Source: Neorhizobium populisoli (lineage in GTDB: Bacteria; Pseudomonadota; Alphaproteobacteria; Rhizobiales; Rhizobiaceae). From it: 64,000 nucleotides of DNA. The notes under the pieces are model-generated. The model was not told the DNA's origin and did not search any database. It saw only the letters and a program-made list of their open reading frames with translations. Each line of letters begins with the position of its first letter. Within the stretch, counting starts at the first letter, position 1. The stretch is taken from the NCBI RefSeq assembly GCF_019430945.1, contig NZ_JAHYCB010000013.1, forward strand, positions 1 through 64,000, written 5' to 3'. A program made the position numbers and the translations under genes. Shown here piece after piece: positions 17,668-26,791 of this stretch.

Positions 17668-18426
17668 TCAACGCTCCCCCTGCTGCATTTTTGTGATGGT
17701 GCGGGCCGTTTCGATAAGCGGCTCGCGGAAGGTTTCGAGATCGAACCGGAATTCCGGCATGACCAGCGAAAGGGCGGATGTGCACTTGCCGTGCATGTCG
17801 AAGATCGGCGCGGCAATCGCGATGACGCCGCTATGGGTATAACCGCTCGACAGCGCATAACCGTCGCGGCGGGCATTGTTTAAAAGCTCTTCGGAGGAAA
17901 GCACTCCGCCGCCTTCCTTCAGGCGCCCGAGCGTCATCTCGTCAGCGAAAGCCGTCAGGATACGTCCCGAAGCAGAACCTTCGAGCGACATGGTCGTGCC
18001 GATCTTCTGCTCGGCGCGCAGGACGCTTTCGGATTCGACGCGCGAAACGATGCATGGCAGGCCGCGGTCGAGCACCGCCAGGGACGCAGTCTCCCGGACG
18101 CGATGGACAAGCATTTCGAGAACGGGCTGGATCCGCGTTCCAAGATCGGCCTGCTCAAGTGCCGCGGCGGCAAGCCGGCAAGCATGCATCGAAAGCCGGT
18201 AGCGCATCTCGTGATCCTGCTCAACCCAGCCGGCTTCGACCAGCGTCAAGAGCCGCTGATATGCCGTGGGTCGGGAAAGTTCCATTGCCGTGGCGATCTC
18301 CGGCAGCTTCATGCCGCGGACGCTCGATGCCAGCACGTCCAGCACCGCCATCGTTTTGAGGACCGTCGAAAGTGGTCGAACACCACCACTTTCTTCTTGT
18401 ATTCTATTTGAATATGTCGTATCCAT
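17668..18426 (-). CDS. IclR-family transcriptional regulator
   Basis: A 252-residue regulator. An N-terminal winged helix-turn-helix (VLKTMAVLDVLA, LPEIATAMELSRPTAYQRL) is followed by the IclR effector domain with AVLDRGLPCIVSRVES, GSASGRILTAF and IAIAAPIFDMHGKC. It is the first gene of the leftward operon that includes the dipeptidase and polyamine-type transporter, so it probably controls that operon and itself in response to a small acid or amine. The start is uncertain: ATG codons at 18426 and a little upstream all have weak ribosome-binding sites. Confidence 0.85.
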   Translation of the reverse strand: MDTTYSNRIQEESGGVRPLSTVLKTMAVLDVLASSVRGMKLPEIATAMELSRPTAYQRLLTLVEAGWVEQDHEMRYRLSMHACRLAAAALEQADLGTRIQPVLEMLVHRVRETASLAVLDRGLPCIVSRVESESVLRAEQKIGTTMSLEGSASGRILTAFADEMTLGRLKEGGGVLSSEELLNNARRDGYALSSGYTHSGVIAIAAPIFDMHGKCTSALSLVMPEFRFDLETFREPLIETARTITKMQQGER

Positions 18427-19347
18427 AATGAATATAATCATACCCGTGTTAATCCATGTCAATCGTGCTGGGCGCCATTGGCGTGAAAATTGCCTGACAA
18501 ATCCGGTTAAGCCCCTGAGTCAGCTGTGATCTTTTTTTGTCAGACGGCTTGCAAACGATGTTCGGGGACGGATGTGCATCGGAAAAGAAGCGATCCGGAA
18601 ACGAAAACAGGATCGATCCGCGCTGAACCGCTCCCACCCGATTTTTGTAAAATATGACCCCTAGCCGAACCCAACACCTTAGGCGAGGCCTCGATCGCTG
18701 CACTTAGTCACCATAGAAAAACGTCCGGCATCTCGGTGAGCGGTTCGTATCCCCATTTCAGCATGAAGAATGATATGGATGTCGCGGATCATCTCGGCTA
18801 CGTGAAGCAGCGCATGATGCCACTCTTCTCGGGATACCCGATCGGCGCCGGCGAGAACGGTCCGGATTGAGTCCGCTGATAGGATTGATGTTGGCTTGCT
18901 GCCGCGATTCGGTGAGGCCGATTGCCCGGGTTAAAATCTATCGACTTGCTGAGCTGAGAGCTTGCTCGGCCAATTAGCAGCGCGAACGAGTTCTGCAACG
19001 AAATCATGTGTCGATGTCACCAAAAGTTCGTTACTTTCGAGCCGCGGGCAGCAGCGTGGAATCAATTTTCAAAATTGATTAGCCGACGGGCATTATAACC
19101 GTCGACTGCACAGCCCAAAGACCAAGCCGAGCTCAAACTCTCGCGATTTCCGAACTTGTCAACTTCAGTATCGGAAGCAGACTAGCCGAGGGTGTGTTCG
19201 TGAAGGCGAACCGCGCCTTGACACTCCTATCCGATACTTGAGCTGCCACCAGCAACGGCACAAGCGTTGTTTTAGGAACATTCATTTGATCCGCCGGATC
19301 ACATTCCGCCAACACCCGGAAGAACACACCAATGGCCAATTTCTACG
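18427..19347. other. Long non-coding or degraded stretch
   Basis: No complete gene is supported in this 920-base gap. On the plus strand at about 18710-18870 an open frame reads GISVSGSYPHFSMKNDMDVA and ends GAGENGPD with a TGA. It looks like the C-terminus of a lost protein that I cannot name. A perfect 21-base palindrome lies at 19060-19080. Confidence 0.45.
19060..19080. repeat. Perfect 21-base AT-rich palindrome
   Basis: AATCAATTTT, central C, AAAATTGATT are exact reverse complements around a single base. Just after it, CGACGG and CCGTCG flank GCATTATAA, a second inverted repeat. No intact gene starts close by, so it may be an orphan operator or structural relic. Confidence 0.5.
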
Positions 19348-19767
19348 ATGAAGGCGTTCCGAATATCGCCCGCGAACACTACACTGACAGCATTTTTCGA
19401 CGGCCGTCGGGAAGCAGAAGCGGCAGTTTCCAAACTGAAGGACGCAGGAATTGGTGGCATCCGGCTGATGCCTGGCTATGAAGGCGACAACGAAAGCTCT
19501 GCCGTTGGATCCGAAAACTTAAGCTTTCTGGTTATGGCTCGGAGATTGGCTTTTTCCTGATGACCGTGACGCCTACGTAGAGGGCTTCGGCGTGGCGGCT
19601 TTCCGGTCTCAGCCTTGGTCGACGCCGCCTCGTATGATATGGCGCACGACATTGTTGCCGATGAGGGCGCGATCGATCTCGACGAACGTGCGGATATTGG
19701 CGTAAGGACGGCTGGAGCGCCCGCCACGATCAACAAAATCCCCGGCAAGACGGCGCGTATCAAGTAG
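19348..19767 (+). pseudogene. General stress protein 17M-like (YflT) gene, multiply frameshifted
   Basis: The first frame gives LTAFFDGRREAEAAVSKLKD and AGIGGIRLMPG, the opening of the short general stress proteins common in rhizobia. The frame is then lost after NESSAV; LFPDDRDAYVEG reappears in another frame, and ALVDAASYDMAHDIVADEG then ERADIGV follow in a third, ending at TAG 19767. At least two indels separate these pieces, so the gene is inactive or the sequence is of low quality here. Confidence 0.65.
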
Positions 19768-20199
19768 ACGCTTCCGCGCCTGAAGTTCGCGGCTATAAGC
19801 GGAGTGCCACGGGCAACTCACCTCGGTATGCGGCATCGGAAACGCCAAGCTGCAGTTTTTGCCATCGCGGGAAATTCATTGGATCAAGCCATGAAAAAAA
19901 GTCCGGTCGGCTGGCGGTATTAGAAGATACTTCTGTCCCGGGCATTGGCCACGCCGTACCGCTTGATATGAGCGACGGCTACAGCCGACGCGGGGCTGAC
20001 ATGCTCGACAACGCACACTCTTCTCCTGTCTACAGCGCCCGCTGCGAGCGGCTGACGTCCTCTTCCAAGAACAAAACGATTACCCAGCGGAACCCGCTTT
20101 TGCCCCAACTTATCACGAGACGGAAGCCTCGCCGGGATCGCATGGTCTCCAGAAAATCATCGAAGATGCACTGAGTTCTGCAGAACTGATAAAATGAGA
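19768..20199. other. Intergenic stretch, nothing recognised
   Basis: Short frames occur on both strands but none has protein-like composition with a start and ribosome-binding site. It separates the stress-protein relic from the convergent end of the hybrid kinase gene. Confidence 0.4.
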
Positions 20200-22569
20200 C
20201 TAGTGACGAGTCGCGGTCAATATCTCCCTCACCCTCTGGGCAAGATCGTCGATTGCGAAAGGTTTGGTGATCATTTCCATGCCTGGCGCCAGAAAATCGG
20301 CGCGAGATGCGGCCGTGGCCGCATATCCGGTGATGAAGAGGACCTTAAGAGAGGGGCGCGCGGTTATGGCGATCTCAGCAAGCTGCCGGCCGTTTAGGCC
20401 GGGCAATCCGACATCCGAAATTAAAAGATCAAGACGGCCCTTTCCGTCTATGAGCGGCAGGGCTTCGTTGCCATCGATCGCTTCAACCACGCGATATCCT
20501 AGTTCGTTCAACACATCGACGACCAGCATGCGCACGGAATCGTCGTCCTCGACCACCAGAACCGTTTCGCCTTCACCGCGTGGCGGGACGACGTTGGGAT
20601 CTATTGCCGCGCCCTGATCCGTAACATCTTCAGTGCTGCCGGGGAGATATAGTTTGATGGTGGTCCCCAAGCCGACCTGACTGTAAATCCGGACATGGCC
20701 GCCGGATTGCTGCGCGAAACCGTAGATCATTGACAGGCCGAGACCGGTCCCCTGCCCGATAGGCTTTGTCGTGAAGAACGGATCGAAGGCTTTTTCGATA
20801 GTCGCCTGCGACATTCCGATGCCCGTATCGCTAACAGCAAGGACAACGTAACGTCCCGGCACCAGGGTTTCGCCCGCCGCCAGATCTCCTTCGTTCAGAA
20901 TGAGATTGTTTGTTTCGATCGTCAGCTTTCCACCATCGGGCATGGCATCGCGTGCATTGATGACGAGATTGAGAATGGCGCTTTCAAGCTGGTTGGTGTC
21001 GGTGATTGCCTTCCAGGTGTCTGGAACCATGTCGATCAGCAACTCGACCTGTTCGCCGAGGGTACGCCGGAACAGGTCCTCCATCGAGTCGACGAGCTGC
21101 CTCACGTCAACCATTTGTCGATCCAGAGATTGTCTTCGGGAAAAGGCCAGGAGACGGTGGGTCAGCGCGGCGGCTCGTGCTGCCGATGAACTCGCAGCGT
21201 CGATGAACTTGTCAAGGTCGTCCAGTCGCCTGGCCGCGATCCGGCGCTTGATGACGGAAAGCGCGCCGATCACCCCGGTCAGCATATTATTGAAATCGTG
21301 CGCTATGCCGCCAGTCAACTGGCCGACGGCTTCCATCTTCTGGGCCTGTCTCAACTGGGCTTCAGTGTCTTCGAGCACTGCCTGCTGCTGTTTCTCAACC
21401 GTTACGTCTCGGCCGTAGGCGTAGACCCGGTCTTCTTCGCGAGAGGTCATCCAGGAGATGATCCGGGGCGGCCCATCCTTGCAAGTCATGCGTAAATCGA
21501 TTTTGGTATGCGTGTTTTCGACTGCCTTGTTCAGCTGCGGCCTGACCTGAGCCACGTCTTCGGCCCAGACAAAGTCGATCACATGGCGTCCGACGACCTC
21601 TTCGGGAAGATGGCCAAGGACCTCTAGCCAAGCCGGGCTGACATCGCGAAACACGCCATCGGTACCGATTACCACCAGAAGATCGCGCGAATTCGTCCAG
21701 ACGCGATTTCGTTCCCGCATGCTTTCACGAGCGATTTCGGACAGCGTTTGATTGGCCTGCCGCAAGCTCTCCTGGGTCTGCTTGGCTTCAGTAATATCGA
21801 AGACTGCCCCCACGAAGCGCCGGCCGCTGGTCTCGGTATCATCGACATATTCGCCGCGTCGGGCAAGCCACCTCTCCTCGCCATCATCGGGGCGAGTGAC
21901 TCTGAACTCGATGCTCCGTTCGTTCTGAACGCCATCGGGATCACTGAGATCGATGACCCGCTCGTCATCGGGATGGATGAGATCGTTCAGCGTCCGGACA
22001 GGGAGAATCCGCGTCGGGTGCAGGCCAAAGAGCCGGCAGAACTGCTCAGAAACGTTGATCGTGCTATAACCAACTATGTATTCAAACGTACCAATGCCGC
22101 CTGCTGACTGGGCAATCCGCAATTGCTCGGTGGCACGTTTTTGTTCGGTGATATCCACAAGCATGCCTATGAACTTGACGGGCTCGTCCTCGTCGTTCAG
22201 CACGGCCTGGCCACTGGCATGCACCCACCGATATCCGCCGTCATTGCGCTGAAGGCGGTATTCCTTGGAGAACACTTCCGAACCGGCGAGGATGCCGGCC
22301 ACGGCGACCTTTACGCGCTTGAGGTCGTCCGGATGGATAGATGCGAAGAAGTGGTCGGTAGATACGCCGTCCGCGAGCGCTACAGGGTCCTGGTTGGTAA
22401 TCGCTGCAAAGCGAGGGTCGGCGATAAGCCGCTTGCGGGTTATATCCCACTCCCACCCACAGGCCGCGCCGGCAGCCTCCAGCGTCAGCTGCAACCGGCG
22501 CTCGGCCGTTTCCAACTCGGAACGTACTCCAGCCAATCCGGCTACCGGGTTGTCGGCATCCCTAGTCAT
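20200..22569 (-). CDS. PAS-domain hybrid sensor histidine kinase with receiver
   Basis: A 789-residue soluble hybrid kinase. Three PAS domains lie at about residues 30-145, 150-265 and 290-400 (PAC ends FIGMLVDITEQK, FVGAVFDITEAK and AYGRDVTVEKQQ). The HisKA box has MEAVGQLTGGIAHDFNN at about 415-430. The HATPase domain has NLVINARDAMPDGG, DTGIGM and GTGLGLSMIYG. The receiver (about 675-785) has VVEDD, the phospho-acceptor in ISDVGLPGLNG and KPF. No membrane segment, so signals are cytosolic. It follows cheC by 31 bases and is the last gene of the chemosensory operon, which suggests cross-talk with that pathway. Confidence 0.9.
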   Translation of the reverse strand: MTRDADNPVAGLAGVRSELETAERRLQLTLEAAGAACGWEWDITRKRLIADPRFAAITNQDPVALADGVSTDHFFASIHPDDLKRVKVAVAGILAGSEVFSKEYRLQRNDGGYRWVHASGQAVLNDEDEPVKFIGMLVDITEQKRATEQLRIAQSAGGIGTFEYIVGYSTINVSEQFCRLFGLHPTRILPVRTLNDLIHPDDERVIDLSDPDGVQNERSIEFRVTRPDDGEERWLARRGEYVDDTETSGRRFVGAVFDITEAKQTQESLRQANQTLSEIARESMRERNRVWTNSRDLLVVIGTDGVFRDVSPAWLEVLGHLPEEVVGRHVIDFVWAEDVAQVRPQLNKAVENTHTKIDLRMTCKDGPPRIISWMTSREEDRVYAYGRDVTVEKQQQAVLEDTEAQLRQAQKMEAVGQLTGGIAHDFNNMLTGVIGALSVIKRRIAARRLDDLDKFIDAASSSAARAAALTHRLLAFSRRQSLDRQMVDVRQLVDSMEDLFRRTLGEQVELLIDMVPDTWKAITDTNQLESAILNLVINARDAMPDGGKLTIETNNLILNEGDLAAGETLVPGRYVVLAVSDTGIGMSQATIEKAFDPFFTTKPIGQGTGLGLSMIYGFAQQSGGHVRIYSQVGLGTTIKLYLPGSTEDVTDQGAAIDPNVVPPRGEGETVLVVEDDDSVRMLVVDVLNELGYRVVEAIDGNEALPLIDGKGRLDLLISDVGLPGLNGRQLAEIAITARPSLKVLFITGYAATAASRADFLAPGMEMITKPFAIDDLAQRVREILTATRH

Positions 22570-22600
22570 GATCGCCGCCGATATTCATCCGCTACCGTTA

Positions 22601-23236
22601 TTATGTTGCAGTCATCACGCGATTGATGAAATCGGCGATGAGCTGTTTGAGCTTCTCAAGGGACGGAAGGTCCATGATCATTGCGATATAGCCGCGGATA
22701 TTGTGTTCGCGAACCGAAAAGTTGATATAGAGAAACAAGACGAAGCTTTCTTCTCGCGCGCTGCCGAGAACACCGAACAGAAGGTTGCTGTCTCCGCGGC
22801 GGACATCTGGCAGTGACATTTTCAGCGTATGCTGCAACATGTTGGCCATTGTTCCGAGGCAGCCGTTCAGAATGACGTTGCCGGTCTCGGCAAGCGCCTC
22901 TTCCTCCATGCTGGCGAGGTCAGCCTCATCCATCTCATCGCCGACGATCGCCCGCACGAGCGACAGACCGTTGCTCTCCGGGAAGATCAACAGCGCCCGG
23001 CCGGAAAATGGCCCCTCGAATTGCTGCTGGACGGCGATCAGCGTTTCGCTTTCGCGCTGGCCGATCAGAGCAGCTGCAGACTTGCGCGTCACGATCTCAA
23101 CCGATGGAACCGACAGGATGACCTGCCTGTTCACCATCTTGCGCAGGCTCGCAGCCGCGCGGCTGACACCGATATTGACGAGCTCGGTCAACGCGTCGCG
23201 TTCGAGTTCGTCCAGCGCAATCGTGTTGTCGGTCAT
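22601..23236 (-). CDS. cheC: CheC-family phosphatase
   Basis: A 211-residue cytosolic CheC/CheX/FliY-type protein, which dephosphorylates CheY-P. The phosphatase motif D-x3-E-x2-N-x22-P is present at the N-terminus (DALTELVN, then proline after 22 residues). A second copy begins EALAETGN with the same spacing to its proline, having Glu in place of the first Asp/Ser. It overlaps the receiver gene upstream by ATGA, so phosphatase and its likely substrate are co-translated. CheC is more usual in Firmicutes, Archaea and Thermotogae; here it takes the place of CheZ. Confidence 0.85.
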   Translation of the reverse strand: MTDNTIALDELERDALTELVNIGVSRAAASLRKMVNRQVILSVPSVEIVTRKSAAALIGQRESETLIAVQQQFEGPFSGRALLIFPESNGLSLVRAIVGDEMDEADLASMEEEALAETGNVILNGCLGTMANMLQHTLKMSLPDVRRGDSNLLFGVLGSAREESFVLFLYINFSVREHNIRGYIAMIMDLPSLEKLKQLIADFINRVMTAT

Positions 23237-23616
23237 GTCCCGGCCTTTTTGAGCCGAAGTGCTGCCCCCGAAATAAAGCCGGTGAGCGCTTCCTGGGTGA
23301 CCGGCTTGGCAACGAACGTGGCGTTCAACGCCCTCACCCTGGCAATGATCTCGTCCTGAACATTCGCGGTGATCACCGCGATCGGCATATTCGGATAGTC
23401 GACGCGCAACTCCGATGCCAGTTCAAGCCCGTCCTTGTCCGGCATATTGAAATCCAGGATGGCGATGTCGATCTGCTGTGTCTCGACAATGCCCAAGGCA
23501 TCGGCCGCACTACCCGCTTCGACGCGGGTCCAGTCGGGCTGCAGCGCGGCGATTGCCTTGCCCGCCACGATACGGGCCAGTTTGCTGTCGTCCACGACAA
23601 GGACTGTGACCGTCAT
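23233..23616 (-). CDS. CheY-like single-domain response regulator
   Basis: A 127-residue stand-alone receiver. VVDDSK supplies the acidic pair, D55 in AILDFNMPDKDG is the phospho-acceptor, AVITAN gives the switch threonine and FVAKPV the conserved lysine. It has no output domain, so like CheY it should act by protein binding. It lies between the STAS gene and cheC, with an ATGA overlap to cheC, and is presumably phosphorylated by the CheA encoded upstream. The target is unknown. Confidence 0.88.
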   Translation of the reverse strand: MTVTVLVVDDSKLARIVAGKAIAALQPDWTRVEAGSAADALGIVETQQIDIAILDFNMPDKDGLELASELRVDYPNMPIAVITANVQDEIIARVRALNATFVAKPVTQEALTGFISGAALRLKKAGT

Positions 23617-23705
23617 TTCATACTCCGTTTACTCACCCTGCACCCGCCTGCGGCGGAGATGGTTATAGCCTTATGGGGATCCAGGGATCTTCGCAAGTTC
23701 GCCGC

Positions 23706-23966
23706 CTATATTTCGCGTCTTGTGGCAATATCGGCCCTTACCCCGGGCAGCAGCTTATCCGCCATAAAAGATGATATAGGCGTCCCGATTATCTCGGGTC
23801 CGAACACCATCAATGCCTGCCAAAGAGCGGTATGGATGACGGTTGCCGCGCTAATATCGACGGGAAGGTCCGGCCGGCTCTCCAGGTAACTCATCAACGG
23901 CTCCGCCTCCTCCACCCCACATGCTCCCGAAAGGGTGATGGCGCCTGCATCGAGGCTGATCGTCAT
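23706..23966 (-). CDS. STAS-domain protein
   Basis: An 86-residue protein that is a single STAS (anti-sigma antagonist-like) domain: LDAGAITLSGACGVEEAEPL at the start and DISAATVIHTALWQALMVF in the middle, where SpoIIAA-type proteins place the phosphorylatable Ser/Thr (here the T in IHT). Its ATG shares a base with the cheA stop. STAS proteins in chemosensory operons can serve as alternative phosphorylation or partner-switch modules. Whether it acts on a sigma-factor circuit, for example the general stress response, is speculation. Confidence 0.75.
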   Translation of the reverse strand: MTISLDAGAITLSGACGVEEAEPLMSYLESRPDLPVDISAATVIHTALWQALMVFGPEIIGTPISSFMADKLLPGVRADIATRREI

Positions 23967-25924
23967 TACAACAACTCCTCCATATTCAGCACCAGCAGGA
24001 CCCTTCCATCTCCCAGCAACGTCGTTCCCGCTATTCCGGCCACGCCTTGCAGAAGCCCGGCCAAAGGCCGAGTGAGAGTTTCGGCCCGCTCGGCGATCGC
24101 ATCCACGGCAACACCGATATCTTCCTGACCGGCCCGCACGATCAACACCTTGAGATCGCCGGATTGCGAGTTCGGCGCGGCGACCTGTAGCAATTCGCCC
24201 AGATGCAGCAAAGGTATCGTGCGATCGCGTAGCACGAACGCACGTCCTGCCCTGACCGACTGGATGGCGCTCAATGGCAGTTTATGGGTCTCGACGATGG
24301 CAGTGATCGGTACGCCGTAACGCTCGCCGCCGACCTCGACGATCATGAGCTGCGTCATCGAAAAGCTGATCGGTAATTTCAGAAAGAACGAAGTGCCCAA
24401 CCCCGGAACGCTTTGCAACTCAACCGTCCCGCCCAGCCGTTTGACGGAGGTATGTACCGCATCGAGGCCGACGCCGCGGCCGGAGAGTTCGGAAATCGAC
24501 GCTGCCGTCGAGAAGCCGGGCGCGAAGACAAGCTGGAGGATATCCGTTTCCGAAAGTGTCGAAGCCTGGCTCTCCGATAGAATGCCGCGATCCACCGCTG
24601 CCGCGCGTACACGCTGCGGGTCCATGCCGCGACCGTCATCCGCGACTTCGATTTCGATCTGATCTCCCCGCTGCCGGGCCCGCAAAAGGAGGCGCCCCCG
24701 TTTCGGCTTGGATAATTTCAGCCGGTCATCTTCGGGTTCGAGGCCGTGGTCGAGACCGTTTCGAACGAGATGAAGCAAGGGCTCGAAGAGATTTTCGACG
24801 ATCTCGCGATCCGCCTCGACCGTTTCGCCTTCGATCACCAGATCGACGGCCTTACCGATCCGAGCCGATGTGTCCCTGACCAATCGCGGAAACCGGCGGA
24901 ACGTATTTTCGAGCGGTATCATCCGCGCCTGAGTGACGGCACCGTAGAGCGAAGCAACCAGACGCTCGATCTCGTGATGGCTGGAGAGGATGCGCTTAGC
25001 AAGCGGACCATTGCCGTGGTTGCGCGCTTCTTCAGAGAGCGGAACGAGGCTGTTCTTCGCTGTGACCAGCTCGCCGGCAATTTCGACAAGTTTATCGATA
25101 CGTGTCGAGTCCACCCGCATGGTTGTCGACTGACGCTCCGGGCTGCGGCCCGATGCCGGTTCCGGCGCGATGCCTGCCCGCTTATCAGCGGCGACGGTCA
25201 AGACAAAAAGCTTAACTTGATCGGGTATAAGCCGGAACACGGCTTCCGCCTCTGCAAGCGAAGTGCCCGATACCGCCTCGATCAGCAGGCCGCAGCGAAA
25301 AGGGTCGAATTTCTCTGGCAACGGCTGGGGCTCTTTCAGCGAAACCGTCAGATGCCTGAGATCCGGCAGACTGGAGATCGTCGCGAGCGGATCGTCACCG
25401 CTGAAGAAACACTCGGGATGCGGCTCGTAACGAATGGCTATCATCTGCCCCGCCGCCCCGGATGCCGACATCAATTGATGCAGGGAAAGCGCCCAGTCGG
25501 GAATCGCCGCGGGCGCGTCGGCCGGCGCATCGTTGTCTCGCGCGGTCACTGCGCCGTTAAGGATCCCAAGCAGCCGCGTAGCCTGTTTCTCCTGTGCTTC
25601 CGGGAGGCCTCCCGTTTGCGAAATGCCGTCGATACTGTCATCGACCCATTCGATGATCGCCAGAATCGGATCGATCAGCGCCGCGTCCACGACGATCTTG
25701 CCGGCGCGCGCCTGCGACAGGAGATCTTCAGCCTGGTGCAATATGCCCGCCATCGGGCCGAAATCGAACAGCCCGACCGATCCCTTCAGCGTATGGATCG
25801 CCCGGAATGCGCTTTCGAGGCTTTCGCGCGCACGCGGATTTGCCTCCAGCGCCATGAGATCTTCCGACGCCTGCTGGATCAGTTCGCGTGCCTCGATGGC
25901 GAATTGTTCGATCAATTCATCCAT
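23966..25924 (-). CDS. cheA: Chemotaxis histidine kinase CheA
   Basis: A 652-residue CheA. P1 (Hpt) has H44 in AIHTLKGSVG. A poorly conserved P2-like region spans about 150-270. P3 dimerisation carries VDSTRIDKLVEIAGELV. P4 kinase has the N box HLVRNGLDHGLE, DDGRGMD and GRGVGLDAV. P5 (CheW-like) has FFLKLPISFSMTQLMIVEVG and SVRAGRAFVLRD. It autophosphorylates and passes phosphate to the receiver, and probably CheB, of the same operon. The start abuts the cheR stop. Complete and apparently active. Confidence 0.93.
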   Translation of the reverse strand: MDELIEQFAIEARELIQQASEDLMALEANPRARESLESAFRAIHTLKGSVGLFDFGPMAGILHQAEDLLSQARAGKIVVDAALIDPILAIIEWVDDSIDGISQTGGLPEAQEKQATRLLGILNGAVTARDNDAPADAPAAIPDWALSLHQLMSASGAAGQMIAIRYEPHPECFFSGDDPLATISSLPDLRHLTVSLKEPQPLPEKFDPFRCGLLIEAVSGTSLAEAEAVFRLIPDQVKLFVLTVAADKRAGIAPEPASGRSPERQSTTMRVDSTRIDKLVEIAGELVTAKNSLVPLSEEARNHGNGPLAKRILSSHHEIERLVASLYGAVTQARMIPLENTFRRFPRLVRDTSARIGKAVDLVIEGETVEADREIVENLFEPLLHLVRNGLDHGLEPEDDRLKLSKPKRGRLLLRARQRGDQIEIEVADDGRGMDPQRVRAAAVDRGILSESQASTLSETDILQLVFAPGFSTAASISELSGRGVGLDAVHTSVKRLGGTVELQSVPGLGTSFFLKLPISFSMTQLMIVEVGGERYGVPITAIVETHKLPLSAIQSVRAGRAFVLRDRTIPLLHLGELLQVAAPNSQSGDLKVLIVRAGQEDIGVAVDAIAERAETLTRPLAGLLQGVAGIAGTTLLGDGRVLLVLNMEELL

Positions 25925-26791
25925 TCATTTGTCTCCCGCCTCTCGATAGACGATGGCGTCGGGAAAACGGACCGCTTCGAAAGTTTCCGAAATGCGCGAC
26001 ATGGATTCCGTATGACCGAGGCAGATATAGCCACCGGGATAAAGCAGGTCGTGGATGTTGCGGGCCGCGACCTCCCGTGCCGCCTCATCGAAATAGATCA
26101 GCAGGTTCCGGCAGAATATAACATCGAAACGCCCGATCGCGGCAAGCGTCTGGCGATCGACAATGTTGCCTCGGGCAAACGTCACGGATTCTCGCAAATC
26201 TTCTATGAGGCGGCGATCCTGTTGGTTTTCCGGTTCGAAATACCGGTCCACGATATCCTTCGGAAGCTTCGAGAGTGATCGCTGACCGTAATACCCTTCC
26301 GCCGCCCGCCGCAAGATCGCGGTATCGATGTCAGAGCCGACGATCTCGATATTGTAGGCATCGACGAGAGGCCAGTTTTCGAGCAGCCAGATGGCGATCG
26401 AATAGGGTTCTTCGCCGCTTGAGCAGGGCATCGACCAGATCCGGATACGATCCCCCGGCCCTTTCGAGCGGATAATGTCCGGGAGGATCGAATTGCTCAG
26501 GCAGGCAAGCTGGTGCTGCTCGCGATAGAAATAGGTCTCGTTGACCGTGAAGCTGTTGATCAGCAATTCCGTCTCACGCAGGTCGCCGCGCAAAATGGAA
26601 ATGTAGTTCCTCGCCGATTGGGCGTTCCGCTGGTCGATCAGATCGGTGATGCGCCGTTCGATGTAGTAACGCTTGGTTTCACCGAAAACCATGCCGCTGC
26701 GTTTGTAGATGATCTCGCAGATCTCCTCGAGATCCGACGCAGAAAGCGGCGAGGCGCCGTGATTCCCCGAATTGGTCGGAGGGATGACCAT
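25925..26791 (-). CDS. cheR: Chemoreceptor methyltransferase CheR
   Basis: A 288-residue SAM-dependent glutamate methyltransferase that modifies receptor methylation helices. The N-terminal helical domain begins SPLSASDLEEICEIIYKRSG. The catalytic domain shows SFTVNETYFYRE, MPCSSGEEPYSIAIW as the SAM-binding loop, GSDID and IFCRNLLIYFD, and ends with LGHTESM. The start used (MVIPPT) overlaps the cheB stop as TGATG; a longer frame inside cheB is unlikely. Together with CheB it gives the pathway full adaptation capacity. Confidence 0.92.
   Translation of the reverse strand: MVIPPTNSGNHGASPLSASDLEEICEIIYKRSGMVFGETKRYYIERRITDLIDQRNAQSARNYISILRGDLRETELLINSFTVNETYFYREQHQLACLSNSILPDIIRSKGPGDRIRIWSMPCSSGEEPYSIAIWLLENWPLVDAYNIEIVGSDIDTAILRRAAEGYYGQRSLSKLPKDIVDRYFEPENQQDRRLIEDLRESVTFARGNIVDRQTLAAIGRFDVIFCRNLLIYFDEAAREVAARNIHDLLYPGGYICLGHTESMSRISETFEAVRFPDAIVYREAGDK

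Noticed and set aside
19274-19300. GGAAC upstream of the stress-protein relic as an EcfG promoter
   Set aside because: No GTT lies 16-17 bases downstream, so the -10 element is missing.
24746-26278. Plus-strand open frame of 510 codons opposite cheA and cheR
   Set aside because: High GC at third positions leaves antisense frames open; the minus strand carries complete cheA and cheR motifs.
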